Shown here piece after piece: positions 5,666 through 13,851 of a stretch of DNA of 15,144 nucleotides. The translations under genes were made by a program, and so were the position numbers. The stretch is taken from assembly GCA_002292015.1 (NCBI GenBank), contig DBBD01000019.1, positions 1 to 15,144 of the forward strand, in the 5' to 3' direction. Positions within the stretch are counted from its first letter, which is position 1. The number at the start of each line of letters is the position of its first letter. The notes beneath the pieces were generated by a model. That model saw nothing but the letters and a program-made list of their open reading frames with translations, had not been told where the DNA came from and did no database searches. The stretch is from Firmicutes bacterium UBA993 (GTDB lineage: Bacteria; Bacillota; Dethiobacteria; DTU022).

Positions 5666-6688
5666 ATGTCTGTTACATTTCAGGATTATTACGAGTTGCT
5701 GGAGGTTGATCGCAAAGCCTCAGAAAAAGAAATTAAAAGCGCTTACCGCAAGCTGGCCCGCAAGTGGCACCCGGATCTGCATCCCGCAGCTGAAAAAAAA
5801 CAGGCTGAAGAGCAGTTTAAACGGATCAACGAAGCCTACGAGGTGCTTAAAGATGCCGATAAGCGGGCCCGTTACGACCGTCTGGGTAGTCGATGGAAAG
5901 ACGGCCAGGATTTTCAACCACCGCCTGATATGAATGGAGTCCGCTACTATTCCAGCGGTGGTTTTGGCGGCGGTTTTGAGGGCAATTTTGAAGGCGGTTT
6001 CAGCGACTTTTTTAATATGTTTTTCGGAGGCCAGGCTTCCGGCAGCGGACCGCGCAGCAGCCGTAGTTCACAGCGCCGCAGCGCACGCGGCGAAGATCTT
6101 GAAAGCGAAATCGATTTAAGCATGGAGGAAGCTTTCCAGGGCGTAACCAGGTCACTACGGGTCGGCGGCAGTGCCGCCTGCCCGGGATGTGGGGGAACAG
6201 GCCGTAACGACCAAGGGTTTTGCCCGCAATGCGGTGGCACTGGGTTTTTACCGGATGAGAAAACACTTGAGGTAAAAATCCCGGCCGGGGTTAAGGAAGG
6301 TAGCCGCATTCGCCTGAAGGGACAGGGTGGTACCGGTTTGGGCGGCGGACCAAAAGGCGATCTTTACTTGAAAGTAAAGCTGCGCCCTCACCCGCTATTT
6401 AAACTGAAAGAAAATGATGTCGAAGTGGAAACTACCATCCGGCCCGACCAAGCGGTGTTCGGCGACCGGATCCCGGTAAAAACCTTAGATGGGCAGGTTA
6501 ACGTAAAAGTCCCCCCCGACAGCCGCAGCGGAAGCAGACTGCGGTTAAAGGGAAAAGGCTTTATCGATAAGAATAATAACCGCGGTGATCAATATGTCAG
6601 GTTGCTGATAGATCTGCCGTCCGATTTGAGTGAAGAAGAAAAAGAGCTTTATAAAAAGTTAAATGAGCTGCGGAAAGGTGGGAAGTGA
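5666..6688 (+). CDS. dnaJ: J-protein (DnaJ/CbpA type) with a half-size zinc finger
   Basis: This Hsp40 co-chaperone (340 residues) stimulates DnaK ATPase activity and delivers substrates. It has a J domain at about 5-70 with the HPD motif at 35-37, a G/F-rich linker at about 90-125, and an R/S-rich stretch. A zinc-binding segment follows with only two CxxCxGxG repeats (C172, C175, C186, C189), where classical DnaJ has four. The C-terminal substrate-binding domains come last (VKIPAGVKEGSRIRLKGQG, then the second barrel). It can therefore form at most one zinc centre and is intermediate between DnaJ and CbpA. The ATG at 5666 is chosen because GGGGG lies 7 bases upstream; an ATG two codons earlier lacks spacing. 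Its stop overlaps the GTG of the CbpM-like gene. Confidence 0.93.
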   Translation: MSVTFQDYYELLEVDRKASEKEIKSAYRKLARKWHPDLHPAAEKKQAEEQFKRINEAYEVLKDADKRARYDRLGSRWKDGQDFQPPPDMNGVRYYSSGGFGGGFEGNFEGGFSDFFNMFFGGQASGSGPRSSRSSQRRSARGEDLESEIDLSMEEAFQGVTRSLRVGGSAACPGCGGTGRNDQGFCPQCGGTGFLPDEKTLEVKIPAGVKEGSRIRLKGQGGTGLGGGPKGDLYLKVKLRPHPLFKLKENDVEVETTIRPDQAVFGDRIPVKTLDGQVNVKVPPDSRSGSRLRLKGKGFIDKNNNRGDQYVRLLIDLPSDLSEEEKELYKKLNELRKGGK

Positions 6689-6972
6689 TCATTGTGAAAC
6701 TAATCCGCATTCACTGTCATACTGATCTGAACGAGTCGCTGACCACATTTAATCTGGAAATTCATCCCGATCTACTCGAACTTTATCGGGAACTGGGGGT
6801 AATTGCGGTCGGGGAAGACTCTGTCAGCGCTGAGGATTTACGCCGTCTGCAAAAGGTGATCAGGCTTCGGGACAACCTTGGTGTAAACACGATCGGCGCT
6901 TCAATAATTGTCGATTTACTGAATAAAATTGAAATAATGCAGGATGAAATTGATTACCTGCGCAAAAGGTAG
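6685..6972 (+). CDS. cbpM: CbpM-like chaperone modulator (MerR_2 family)
   Basis: This 95-residue protein has the hallmark C-terminal half of CbpM: EDLRRLQKVIRLRDNLGVNTIGA at about 50-72, then an amphipathic helix (VDLLNKIEIMQDEIDYLRKR). The N-terminal half is a degenerate MerR-like winged helix (EIHPDLLELYRELGVI). In E. coli, CbpM binds the J domain of CbpA and inhibits it; here the partner is presumably the preceding J-protein. The alternative is a HspR-type repressor, but the usual TLRxYE recognition helix and RRYS motif are missing. The GTG at 6685 overlaps the dnaJ stop (GTGA) with AAAGG 6 bases upstream; a GTG at 6694 is possible. It ends 9 bases before clpB. Confidence 0.85.
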   Translation: MIIVKLIRIHCHTDLNESLTTFNLEIHPDLLELYRELGVIAVGEDSVSAEDLRRLQKVIRLRDNLGVNTIGASIIVDLLNKIEIMQDEIDYLRKR

Positions 6973-6981
6973 GTGAAAATT

Positions 6982-9579
6982 ATGGATTTAAACCGTTTAA
7001 CTAATAAATCGCGGGAGGCTTTTTTAGCAGCCCAGAAGCTGGCCGTTGACAACGGTCATCAGGTTGTGGGGACAAAGCACTTGCTGGCTGCCCTGATCGA
7101 ACAGGAGGAAGGCTTCGCGGTGCGGTTCATTCAACACGCCGGAGTCGATGCTGCCGGGTTGCGGCAGGGTTTGGCCCAACTGCTGGATGCCATCCCAAAA
7201 GTTTCCGGTTATGAAGGTACCCTACAGATGAGCTCTGCGCTAACCCGGGTACTTTCGAAAGCCGAACAGGAAGCTAAACAACTTAAAGATGATTACGTGA
7301 GTATCGAACACTTGCTTCTAGCTTTAATCGAAGAGGGAGAAGAAGATCTGAAAAAACTTTTCCGCCATAGCAAACTAGATCGCAACAGCTTTTTGAATTC
7401 GCTCAGAACGGTACGTGGTTCGCAGCGGGTAACCAGTGACAACCCGGAAGAAACCTATGAGGCGCTGTTACGCTACGGGCGGGATTTAACTGAGCAGGCG
7501 GAAAAAGGAAAGCTGGATCCGGTGATTGGCCGCGACGATGAGATTCGCCGCGTTATGGAAATTTTATCAAGACGGACCAAAAACAACCCCGTCCTGATTG
7601 GCGACCCTGGAGTGGGAAAAACTGCAGTGGTCGAAGGGTTGGCCCGGCGCATTGTAGCCCGCGATGTTCCCGAAGGACTGAAAGAAAAAAAAGTGATCGC
7701 TCTTGACATGGGCGCCCTGGTCGCCGGGGCCAAGTATCGAGGTGAGTTTGAAGAACGTCTGAAGGCTGTATTGAAAGAAGTCCAAGAAGCTGAGGGCAAA
7801 ATTATCCTTTTTATTGACGAGCTACACACCGTCGTCGGCGCCGGGGCGGCAGAAGGGGCGATGGACGCCGGAAATCTGCTTAAACCGATGCTGGCCCGGG
7901 GTGAACTGCAGTGTATCGGGGCGACCACGATCGACGAATACCGCAAACATATCGAAAAAGATGCTGCCCTGGAGCGGCGCTTTCAGCCGGTAAGAATTAA
8001 CCAGCCTTCGCTGGAAGACACTATTTCGATCTTACGGGGGCTAAAAGAGCGCTACGAGGTTCATCACGGCGTGCGTATTCAGGACAGTGCCTTAATAGCG
8101 GCCGCCGTTTTATCGGATCGCTACATCAGCGACCGCTTTCTGCCCGACAAGGCAATCGACTTGATCGACGAGGCGGCGGCTCACCTGCGCACCCAGATCG
8201 ACAGCATGCCGGCAGCACTGGATGAGATTACCCGCCGGGTGATGCAGCTTGAAATTGAAGAGGCCGCTTTGAAGAAAGAAAAAGACCAGGCATCACGCGA
8301 AAGGTTGGAGAAACTGCAAAAAGAGTTGGCCGAGCTACAAACCGAAGCCGATGCCATGAAGGCCCAATGGCAAACTGAAAAGCAGTCAATCTCCAGGGTG
8401 CGCTCCATCAAACGCGATATTGAGGAAATGCGCAACGAGATCGAAAAAGCTGAACGCGAATATGACCTAAACCGGGCGGCAGAGCTGAAGTACGGAAAGC
8501 TGAACGCTTTGGAAAGACGCCTGCAGTCAGAAGAAGAACTTTTGGCCGGAAAGCAGAAAAATAACATGCTGCTCAACGAGGAGGTAAGCGAGGCAGAAAT
8601 TGCCAAGGTAGTCAGCCGCTGGACCGGAGTTCCGGTGAGCCGGCTGCAGGAAGGCGAACGTGAAAAATTGGTCCGGCTGGAAGAGATCTTGCACGAGCGG
8701 GTAATCGGGCAGGACGAGGCGGTCAGTGCCGTAGCCGACGCCGTGCTGCGGGCGCGAAGCGGCATCAAGGATCCCAACCGCCCGGTGGGCAGTTTTATCT
8801 TTTTAGGGCCAACGGGCGTGGGTAAAACTGAGCTGGCCCGCACCCTGGCGGAAGCGCTTTTCGACGATGAACGAAACATAATCAGGCTTGACATGTCCGA
8901 ATACATGGAGAAACACACTGTATCTAGACTGGTCGGCGCTCCTCCCGGCTATGTTGGTTATGAGGAAGGCGGCCAGCTGACCGAGGCGGTCAGGCGCAAG
9001 CCATACAGCGTGGTGCTCTTTGACGAAATCGAAAAGGCCCACCCGGATGTTTTTAATGCCATGCTGCAGATCTTAGAAGACGGAAGGCTGACAGACGGCA
9101 AAGGACGTACCGTTGATTTCAGGAATACGATTGTGATCATGACTTCAAATATCGGCAGCCAGGAAATTTTGGCCTTCCACGATAAAGGCGGCGATTACGA
9201 TCAGATGAAGAAAGCGGTTCTGTCCTTGTTACGCTACCATTTCCGCCCGGAGTTCTTAAACCGGGTGGACGAAACCATCGTTTTCCGGGCTCTTGAGCGG
9301 GAACAGGTCAGCAGAATTGCTTGGCTGCTGATGAAAAAGCTGGCCCAGCGCCTGGCCCAGACGGCAGATTTGACCCTGAAGTGGGACGAAGAGGTGGTTG
9401 CATACCTGGCGGATCGGGGTTACGACCCGGCTTTCGGGGCCAGGCCACTAAAGCGAGTCATTCAGCAGGAGGTAGAAACGCCGCTATCGCGCCAGATCAT
9501 TGCCGGTAAAATAAGCGATAAGGATATCATAACAATCGCCAGGAGCGAAACTGGTATGGTGTTTAAGCAGGAAAAATAA
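6982..9579 (+). CDS. clpB: Protein disaggregase ClpB
   Basis: This is a hexameric AAA+ unfoldase of 865 residues that pulls proteins out of aggregates together with DnaK. An N-terminal Clp repeat domain (1-145) starts MDLNRLTNKSREAFLAAQ. NBD1 has Walker A GDPGVGKT near 206-213 and Walker B ILFIDE. The long coiled-coil middle domain (about 410-535) distinguishes ClpB from ClpA and contacts DnaK. NBD2 has Walker A GPTGVGKT near 610-617, the pore loop GYVGYEEGG, Walker B VVLFDE and sensor MTSNIGS. The ATG at 6982 has AGGTG 6 bases upstream; the GTG at 6973 lies inside that ribosome site. It is the last gene of the chaperone run, 9 bases after cbpM. Length and all motifs are intact. Confidence 0.97.
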   Translation: MDLNRLTNKSREAFLAAQKLAVDNGHQVVGTKHLLAALIEQEEGFAVRFIQHAGVDAAGLRQGLAQLLDAIPKVSGYEGTLQMSSALTRVLSKAEQEAKQLKDDYVSIEHLLLALIEEGEEDLKKLFRHSKLDRNSFLNSLRTVRGSQRVTSDNPEETYEALLRYGRDLTEQAEKGKLDPVIGRDDEIRRVMEILSRRTKNNPVLIGDPGVGKTAVVEGLARRIVARDVPEGLKEKKVIALDMGALVAGAKYRGEFEERLKAVLKEVQEAEGKIILFIDELHTVVGAGAAEGAMDAGNLLKPMLARGELQCIGATTIDEYRKHIEKDAALERRFQPVRINQPSLEDTISILRGLKERYEVHHGVRIQDSALIAAAVLSDRYISDRFLPDKAIDLIDEAAAHLRTQIDSMPAALDEITRRVMQLEIEEAALKKEKDQASRERLEKLQKELAELQTEADAMKAQWQTEKQSISRVRSIKRDIEEMRNEIEKAEREYDLNRAAELKYGKLNALERRLQSEEELLAGKQKNNMLLNEEVSEAEIAKVVSRWTGVPVSRLQEGEREKLVRLEEILHERVIGQDEAVSAVADAVLRARSGIKDPNRPVGSFIFLGPTGVGKTELARTLAEALFDDERNIIRLDMSEYMEKHTVSRLVGAPPGYVGYEEGGQLTEAVRRKPYSVVLFDEIEKAHPDVFNAMLQILEDGRLTDGKGRTVDFRNTIVIMTSNIGSQEILAFHDKGGDYDQMKKAVLSLLRYHFRPEFLNRVDETIVFRALEREQVSRIAWLLMKKLAQRLAQTADLTLKWDEEVVAYLADRGYDPAFGARPLKRVIQQEVETPLSRQIIAGKISDKDIITIARSETGMVFKQEK

Positions 9580-9598
9580 AGTTTACACCCGGCCTGGC

Positions 9599-9618
9599 CC
9601 TCAACAATTTCGTTGAGG
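9599..9618. terminator. Weak hairpin between convergent clpB and the flavoprotein gene
   Basis: CCTCAAC (9599-9605) and GTTGAGG (9612-9618) are perfect 7-base arms around a 6-base loop. The hairpin overlaps the stop codon of the flavoprotein gene and lies 20 bases after clpB. Neither strand has a T-run directly after it, so it is at best a weak or factor-assisted terminator. Confidence 0.25.
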
Positions 9619-10194
9619 AATCATCTCAATGAAGTCTCTGCCAGCCTGGTAGGCCTGCGCTAAAACCCCTGGATCCTGCTGCACCGCTCCCAGCTCATCG
9701 TAGCCGCGGAAACAGATCGTGCCGGCCAGCTTGTGGTTGATGTTGTGAAAAAAAACCTTGATAATCTGAGTGGCATTTTCACAGTATTCCTTACGCTTCA
9801 GGGCCCCGACACAGATAAAAAATCCCTGGCGGTTGGCCTCCTCCGGAATAAGCGGTTTCTTCAGGTTGTATTTAGCCTGCCACCAGCACTGGAAACGGTC
9901 GATAAACGACTTCAGCTGGGCGTTTACAGAGCCAAAGGTAATCGGGCCGGCAACCACCAGGGCATCGGAGGCGATCAGCTTGGGGTAAACAGTCTGCATG
10001 TCGTCCTGAAGGATACAGCGGCCGTCTTTGGCGCAGGCATCGCAAGCCTGGCAGGGCCTTAATTTCAGGTCATTTACTATTAACAGCTCCACCAGCCAAC
10101 CAGCATCTTCCGCCGCCCGGCAAAATTCCTTCAGCAGGGTTTCACTGTTTCCTCCCCGACGGGGGCTCGGAGCGACGGCCAGCAAGGTTTTCAT
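9601..10194 (-). CDS. Iron-sulfur flavoprotein (NADPH-dependent FMN reductase fold)
   Basis: This 197-residue flavodoxin-fold redox protein has SPRRGGNSETL (9-20) as the FMN phosphate loop, GPITFGSVNAQLKSFIDR in the second FMN-contacting region, and the compact motif CQACDACAKDGRC at 48-60 (C-x2-C-x2-C-x5-C). The motif matches the 4Fe-4S site of archaeal and clostridial iron-sulfur flavoproteins. Such proteins pass electrons from ferredoxin or reduce O2/H2O2, but the substrate here is unknown. The start at 10194 is chosen because the FMN strand begins there; GGA lies 13 bases upstream, which is a long spacer. In-frame ATGs at 10218 and 10263 lack ribosome sites. The gene is divergent from the deacetylase and convergent with clpB. 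Confidence 0.85.
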   Translation of the reverse strand: MKTLLAVAPSPRRGGNSETLLKEFCRAAEDAGWLVELLIVNDLKLRPCQACDACAKDGRCILQDDMQTVYPKLIASDALVVAGPITFGSVNAQLKSFIDRFQCWWQAKYNLKKPLIPEEANRQGFFICVGALKRKEYCENATQIIKVFFHNINHKLAGTICFRGYDELGAVQQDPGVLAQAYQAGRDFIEMIPQRNC

Positions 10195-10257
10195 CTTGAA
10201 GATCACTTCCTTTTCCATCTTTGGCAAAAGCATATTGTTTAATCTTTTTTTGTAGGG

Positions 10258-10271
10258 TAACATATACTATA
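10258..10271. promoter_or_regulatory. Overlapping divergent -10-like boxes
   Basis: The AT-rich spacer between the divergent flavoprotein and deacetylase genes contains TATACT on the plus strand (10263-10268) and TATAGT on the minus strand (10271-10266), overlapping. No convincing -35 box at 16-18 bases was found for either. It is the likeliest place for a shared divergent promoter, and would put the flavoprotein transcript start downstream of the ATG at 10263. Confidence 0.3.
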
Positions 10272-10314
10272 GCAAAAGAAAATAGTAATTCCCGGCAAAC
10301 GGAGTGTGCCTCTA

Positions 10315-11232
10315 ATGGGCTACAATTATTATGGCCGTTCACCTAAAACAAAGAAAAAGAAATCTGGTTACCGTCTTTTTCTGTTTCTGGTTCTCCTCCT
10401 GGCCTTAGCCGGAACCGGCTTTTTTAGCTTTACACAGTACCTGGCCCTCCAAGCGCTGCGCGTAGAAGTTGACCGCCTCAAAGAACAGTTGCAGAAAATC
10501 GATAATGAGAACCAGCTGCTCTGGGACCAGTACGACCAGGTGGTTAAAGAAAATGAAAAACTGCGCGAAGAAAATTATATGCTGCGCTCTTCCACAGTAA
10601 TCAGTCACGGCAACCGCAACACCAACCGGGTGGCAATTACCATAGACGATGGCGCCGGGCCGGAGCTGATTGGGAAAACATTGCGCATTTTAAGAGATCA
10701 CAATGTCCGGGCTACTTTTTTCCCAACGGGCTCCTGGGTTGAACTGCACCCCGAAGTCTGGAAAGCTGCTGTGGAAAAGGGGCACGAGCTGGGAAACCAT
10801 ACTTACAATCATACTTTTCTGACCACAGTCTCCGATCAGCAGATAAAAGAAGAGTTGAGCCGCTGGCAGGAAGCAGTTGACAGTGCTCTTGGCTTTAAGT
10901 ACCAGACCTACTTTTTCAGACCGCCCGGAATGGATGGTTTCACTTCTCCCCAGGGCAGCACAGCCAGGCGCTACAAGGAGATCATTGCCGGCAAGGGCAT
11001 GTTTACCGTCCTCTGGGATGTTGAGTTGATCTATGCCCTACGCAACGAAGCATACACAACGGAACGAATAATCGAGCACGTCCTTGCTAACACAAAGGGC
11101 GGCAGCATCGTTCTGCTGCACTTTAACGAGAACGATATAGCCGCCCTTCCGGACATTTTAAATGGTTTGCGTAGGCGCGGCCTGGAGCCCGGTTCGTTGA
11201 GTGAACTGCTGCTGGCCGCAGTGCAAAGCTGA
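10315..11232 (+). CDS. Membrane-anchored polysaccharide deacetylase (NodB homology domain)
   Basis: This is a predicted metal-dependent de-N-acetylase acting outside the membrane on peptidoglycan or another N-acetylated glycan. The 305-residue protein has a basic N-terminus (KTKKKK), one transmembrane helix at about 19-40 and a parallel coiled coil at about 48-92. The NodB domain follows from about 105: TIDDG (D111, D112), the metal-binding HTYNH (162-166), FFRPPG (near 200-205), LWDVE and LLHF (H269). All five catalytic motifs are recognisable, although motif 1 reads TIDDG for the usual TFDDG. The ATG at 10315 has GGAG ending 10 bases upstream; the in-frame GTG at 10306 is 1 base from that GGAG. 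It ends only 7 bases from the convergent acyl-CoA dehydrogenase, leaving no room for a terminator. Confidence 0.9.
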   Translation: MGYNYYGRSPKTKKKKSGYRLFLFLVLLLALAGTGFFSFTQYLALQALRVEVDRLKEQLQKIDNENQLLWDQYDQVVKENEKLREENYMLRSSTVISHGNRNTNRVAITIDDGAGPELIGKTLRILRDHNVRATFFPTGSWVELHPEVWKAAVEKGHELGNHTYNHTFLTTVSDQQIKEELSRWQEAVDSALGFKYQTYFFRPPGMDGFTSPQGSTARRYKEIIAGKGMFTVLWDVELIYALRNEAYTTERIIEHVLANTKGGSIVLLHFNENDIAALPDILNGLRRRGLEPGSLSELLLAAVQS

Positions 11233-11239
11233 TCTGACT

Positions 11240-12937
11240 TTAAGGGTTCATCTCGTAAATGTCTTTTAAGGCGAGCAGATGCTCATCCCAGATTTTTTTG
11301 AACCGGTCGTGATCAACAGCCGGTTTTCTTATCATCTGCTGTAAAAAGCCCATCTGCGCTTCGCTGGTGCTGGCCTTGCTGTAAAGGGTGAGGGCAAATT
11401 TTGAAAAATCGCGCACCATAAAATCAAAGATCTGGTCAATTAGTGGTTCTTCCATTTCGTATATTTTTGCGTTTTCGAGAATCAGCTGCCCGTAGACTAC
11501 CAGGGTGAACATCTCGCCCAAGGAGAGCAGAAAATCGGTGTCCCGCTGCTGGTCAGCATCCGGGGTAGCTCCGGCGAGGAAACTTTTAAGCAGAGCTGTC
11601 TGCTCCCTAAAAACCGCAAGGTTGGGAAGTTCATAGAGATTGTATGCTTCCGCATAGTCGTGAAAACGTATCTTGCCGAGACCCTTGGTCGGCCCCTGGT
11701 CGAAGAGAAAATCATCGTTACCAGGTTGATCCTGCCGCCCGACCGGAGCATATTCCCCCGGGTTGAAGAAGAAATTCGCCATAAACTTAACAATAAGGGC
11801 AATGTTAACATGCACTGTGCCCTCCAGTTTTGGCAGAGCGCGGATGTCGCGGGCAGCCATTTCGAAGTAGGTGTCCCGCTCAAAACCCTTAGCGGCGATT
11901 ACGTCCCAGAGCAGGTTGATAACCTCTTCGCCCTGGGTGGTGACCTTCATTTTAACGGTGGGAGTATAAAGCAGGTAGCGCCGGTCTTCAGCAGAGGCCG
12001 TGCGTATGTAGTCCGAGGCACGCAGGGCAAAAAGTTTCATTGCCGTCAGGCGGGAGTAGGCATCGACAAACATCTGCTTCACATGGGGGAAATCAGTAAC
12101 CTTCATCCCGTACAGGGTACGGTTCGCTGCATGATTTAAAGCCTCGTAAAAAGCATGGGTACAGATCCCGATCGATGCCCAGCCGAGATTGTATTTACCC
12201 ACGTTAACCGTATTGAGAGCACAGTCCCAGGCCTCCTGGCCACGGGAAAGAATCTCGCTTTCGCTTATCGGGTAGTCGTGCAAAATAAAATCGGCTACAT
12301 AGGATTGTGAATTGACTACATTTTTAACCAACTCGTAATTTTTGTGGCTGTAATTGGCAACGAAAAAAGCGTACTCATCACTGTCGGCAACCTTGCCGAA
12401 AGTTGATACCATCTCGGCTACGTTACCGTTACCGATGTAATATTTTTCCCCGTTTGCCAGGTAGGTGCCGTCTGCTTGTGGGGTAAGTGTCATTTCGGTC
12501 GAGTAAACGTCAGCACCGTGGGCCCTTTCGGAAAGGCCGAATGCAAAAACCTGGCCATCTTTAAGGAGGCGGGCAGCTCGCTCTTTCTGTGCCTCATTGC
12601 TGCCCATCCAGATCGGCCCCAGGCCGAGGATCGATACCTGCCAGGTATACCAGTAATGCAGCCCATAAAAACCAAGTATTTCATTAAATTCGCAGTTACG
12701 CCAGGTGTCCCAGCGGCAATCCTTATCCCCGTACTGTTCGGGGGTTAAGAGGTTATAGAAGATTTCATTTTCCTTGATGAATTTCAGAAAATCATCGTAC
12801 CAAACCCGGTTGCGGTCATCTTCTTTAAGCTTTTGCTTGCCTTTCCGTTCAAAGAAGTCAATCGTTTTCAACATTATTTCACGAGACTTCTCGTCCTTAT
12901 AATTGCGGTTATGCCGGTTGGGGTTTAACAGGATCAC
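11240..12937 (-). CDS. Acyl-CoA dehydrogenase, long atypical form
   Basis: This predicted FAD enzyme forms a 2,3-double bond in an acyl-CoA and passes electrons to an electron-transfer flavoprotein or a similar carrier. The 565 residues are far longer than the usual 380. Recognisable parts are the helical N-domain, the FAD/substrate strand FAFGLSERAHGADVYST (132-147, corresponding to the family's TEPxAGSD region), the NGEKYYIGNG sheet (162-171), the helical C-domain, and LEGT at 371-374. E372 aligns with the catalytic base of medium-chain acyl-CoA dehydrogenase. About 165 mostly helical residues follow, as in large acyl-CoA dehydrogenases. The GTG at 12937 follows a perfect GGAGG with an 8-base spacer. 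It lies 71 bases after the oxidoreductase beta gene on the same strand. The substrate cannot be told. Confidence 0.85.
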   Translation of the reverse strand: MILLNPNRHNRNYKDEKSREIMLKTIDFFERKGKQKLKEDDRNRVWYDDFLKFIKENEIFYNLLTPEQYGDKDCRWDTWRNCEFNEILGFYGLHYWYTWQVSILGLGPIWMGSNEAQKERAARLLKDGQVFAFGLSERAHGADVYSTEMTLTPQADGTYLANGEKYYIGNGNVAEMVSTFGKVADSDEYAFFVANYSHKNYELVKNVVNSQSYVADFILHDYPISESEILSRGQEAWDCALNTVNVGKYNLGWASIGICTHAFYEALNHAANRTLYGMKVTDFPHVKQMFVDAYSRLTAMKLFALRASDYIRTASAEDRRYLLYTPTVKMKVTTQGEEVINLLWDVIAAKGFERDTYFEMAARDIRALPKLEGTVHVNIALIVKFMANFFFNPGEYAPVGRQDQPGNDDFLFDQGPTKGLGKIRFHDYAEAYNLYELPNLAVFREQTALLKSFLAGATPDADQQRDTDFLLSLGEMFTLVVYGQLILENAKIYEMEEPLIDQIFDFMVRDFSKFALTLYSKASTSEAQMGFLQQMIRKPAVDHDRFKKIWDEHLLALKDIYEMNP

Positions 12938-13008
12938 CTTATCATCCTCCGTTTTCTTCTAATGTTGTTTAAACGGTTCAATGCATCTTTAGCTAAGCAT
13001 TTTTATAT

Positions 13009-13851
13009 TTAAGCCAGTTTTTCCAGATAATCCTTTGCCTCTGAACTAATAAATTCCTCATAAGGGTAATGGGCCTTTTCGGCCTCCTTCGCGATTTTTA
13101 TCGTCTGGTTGGGTGGAAATTTGAGATTGGTTGGACATGGGGTATAAATCTGCACATAGGTCGGCCCCAATTCCCTTGCCAGAAGAATCGCTTTTCTAAC
13201 AGTTTCCCCAACCTTTAGGGGGCTTGCCACTGTCACTCTTGCTGCATAGACACATCCCGATATTTTTGCTATATCATAAATTGGTAGCTTTGGGAACAGC
13301 TTGCCCTTTGGCGCCATGTTAAGAACCTGCCCCTGTGCGCTCATGCCGCTTTCCTGCCCACCGGTATTCCCATAAACTTCGTTGTCTACCATAATGGTAG
13401 AAATCCTTTCACCTCTAAACCACGAATGCAGCGTCAAATCCAAGCCGATGTCCGCAATACCTCCGTCTCCTACAAGAACTACCACATCTTTATGCTGTTC
13501 GGGGTATCTTATTTTAAGCATTCTTTTTAACCCCGAAGCCACAGCATTTTGATTGCCAAAGGCGGTGTTAGAATAATTTAGCGCTGTTTGAGCTAACCCA
13601 AAAAATGAGCATCCTGGGGTACCGATGATCAAAGTATCCTGTGGCGAAGGCAAAGCCGCTGCCACAAGGCGTATTCCCAGGGCGACGCCGCAGCCTGCAC
13701 AATGGGGGTGTTCATCTATTATTTCTTTAAACGAGCCCAAATCTTTGAGGCCTTTGTTCACGAAAAATGGCCCATTATTTATTAAATCCTGATAATCCCC
13801 AGGCAATATATCAGCAAACTCCTCCACAGGAGTAATGATTTTACGTGACAT
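13009..13851 (-). CDS. 2-oxoacid:ferredoxin oxidoreductase, beta (TPP-binding) subunit
   Basis: This is the thiamine-diphosphate subunit (280 residues) of a PFOR-type enzyme that oxidatively decarboxylates a 2-oxoacid and reduces ferredoxin. The TPP/Mg motif runs from GDGG (near 128) to DNEVYGNTGGQ (near 156-166). C51 and C54 (HCAGCG), C81 (TPGC) and C239 (YTPCP) are placed like the ligands of the 4Fe-4S cluster beside TPP in PorB-type subunits. The ATG at 13851 is chosen because GAGGGGG lies 8 bases upstream; an upstream in-frame start at 13881 is less likely. It overlaps the alpha gene by 11 bases. Pyruvate, another 2-oxoacid or even oxalate are possible substrates; sequence by eye does not decide. 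Confidence 0.9.
   Translation of the reverse strand: MSRKIITPVEEFADILPGDYQDLINNGPFFVNKGLKDLGSFKEIIDEHPHCAGCGVALGIRLVAAALPSPQDTLIIGTPGCSFFGLAQTALNYSNTAFGNQNAVASGLKRMLKIRYPEQHKDVVVLVGDGGIADIGLDLTLHSWFRGERISTIMVDNEVYGNTGGQESGMSAQGQVLNMAPKGKLFPKLPIYDIAKISGCVYAARVTVASPLKVGETVRKAILLARELGPTYVQIYTPCPTNLKFPPNQTIKIAKEAEKAHYPYEEFISSEAKDYLEKLA

Noticed and set aside
8181..8918. Minus-strand frame of about 245 codons inside clpB
   Set aside because: It is Ser/Arg-rich, low-complexity antisense to an intact ClpB middle domain and NBD2, with no family match.
10195..10263. N-terminal extension of the flavoprotein from the ATG at 10263
   Set aside because: There is no ribosome site before that ATG, the extension is unlike the family, and the only -10-like box would place the transcript start downstream of it.
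12938..13008. Terminator or promoter between the beta subunit and the acyl-CoA dehydrogenase
   Set aside because: Only short palindromes (TTAGCTAA, GTTTAAAC) are present, with no stem plus T-run and no spaced -35/-10 pair.
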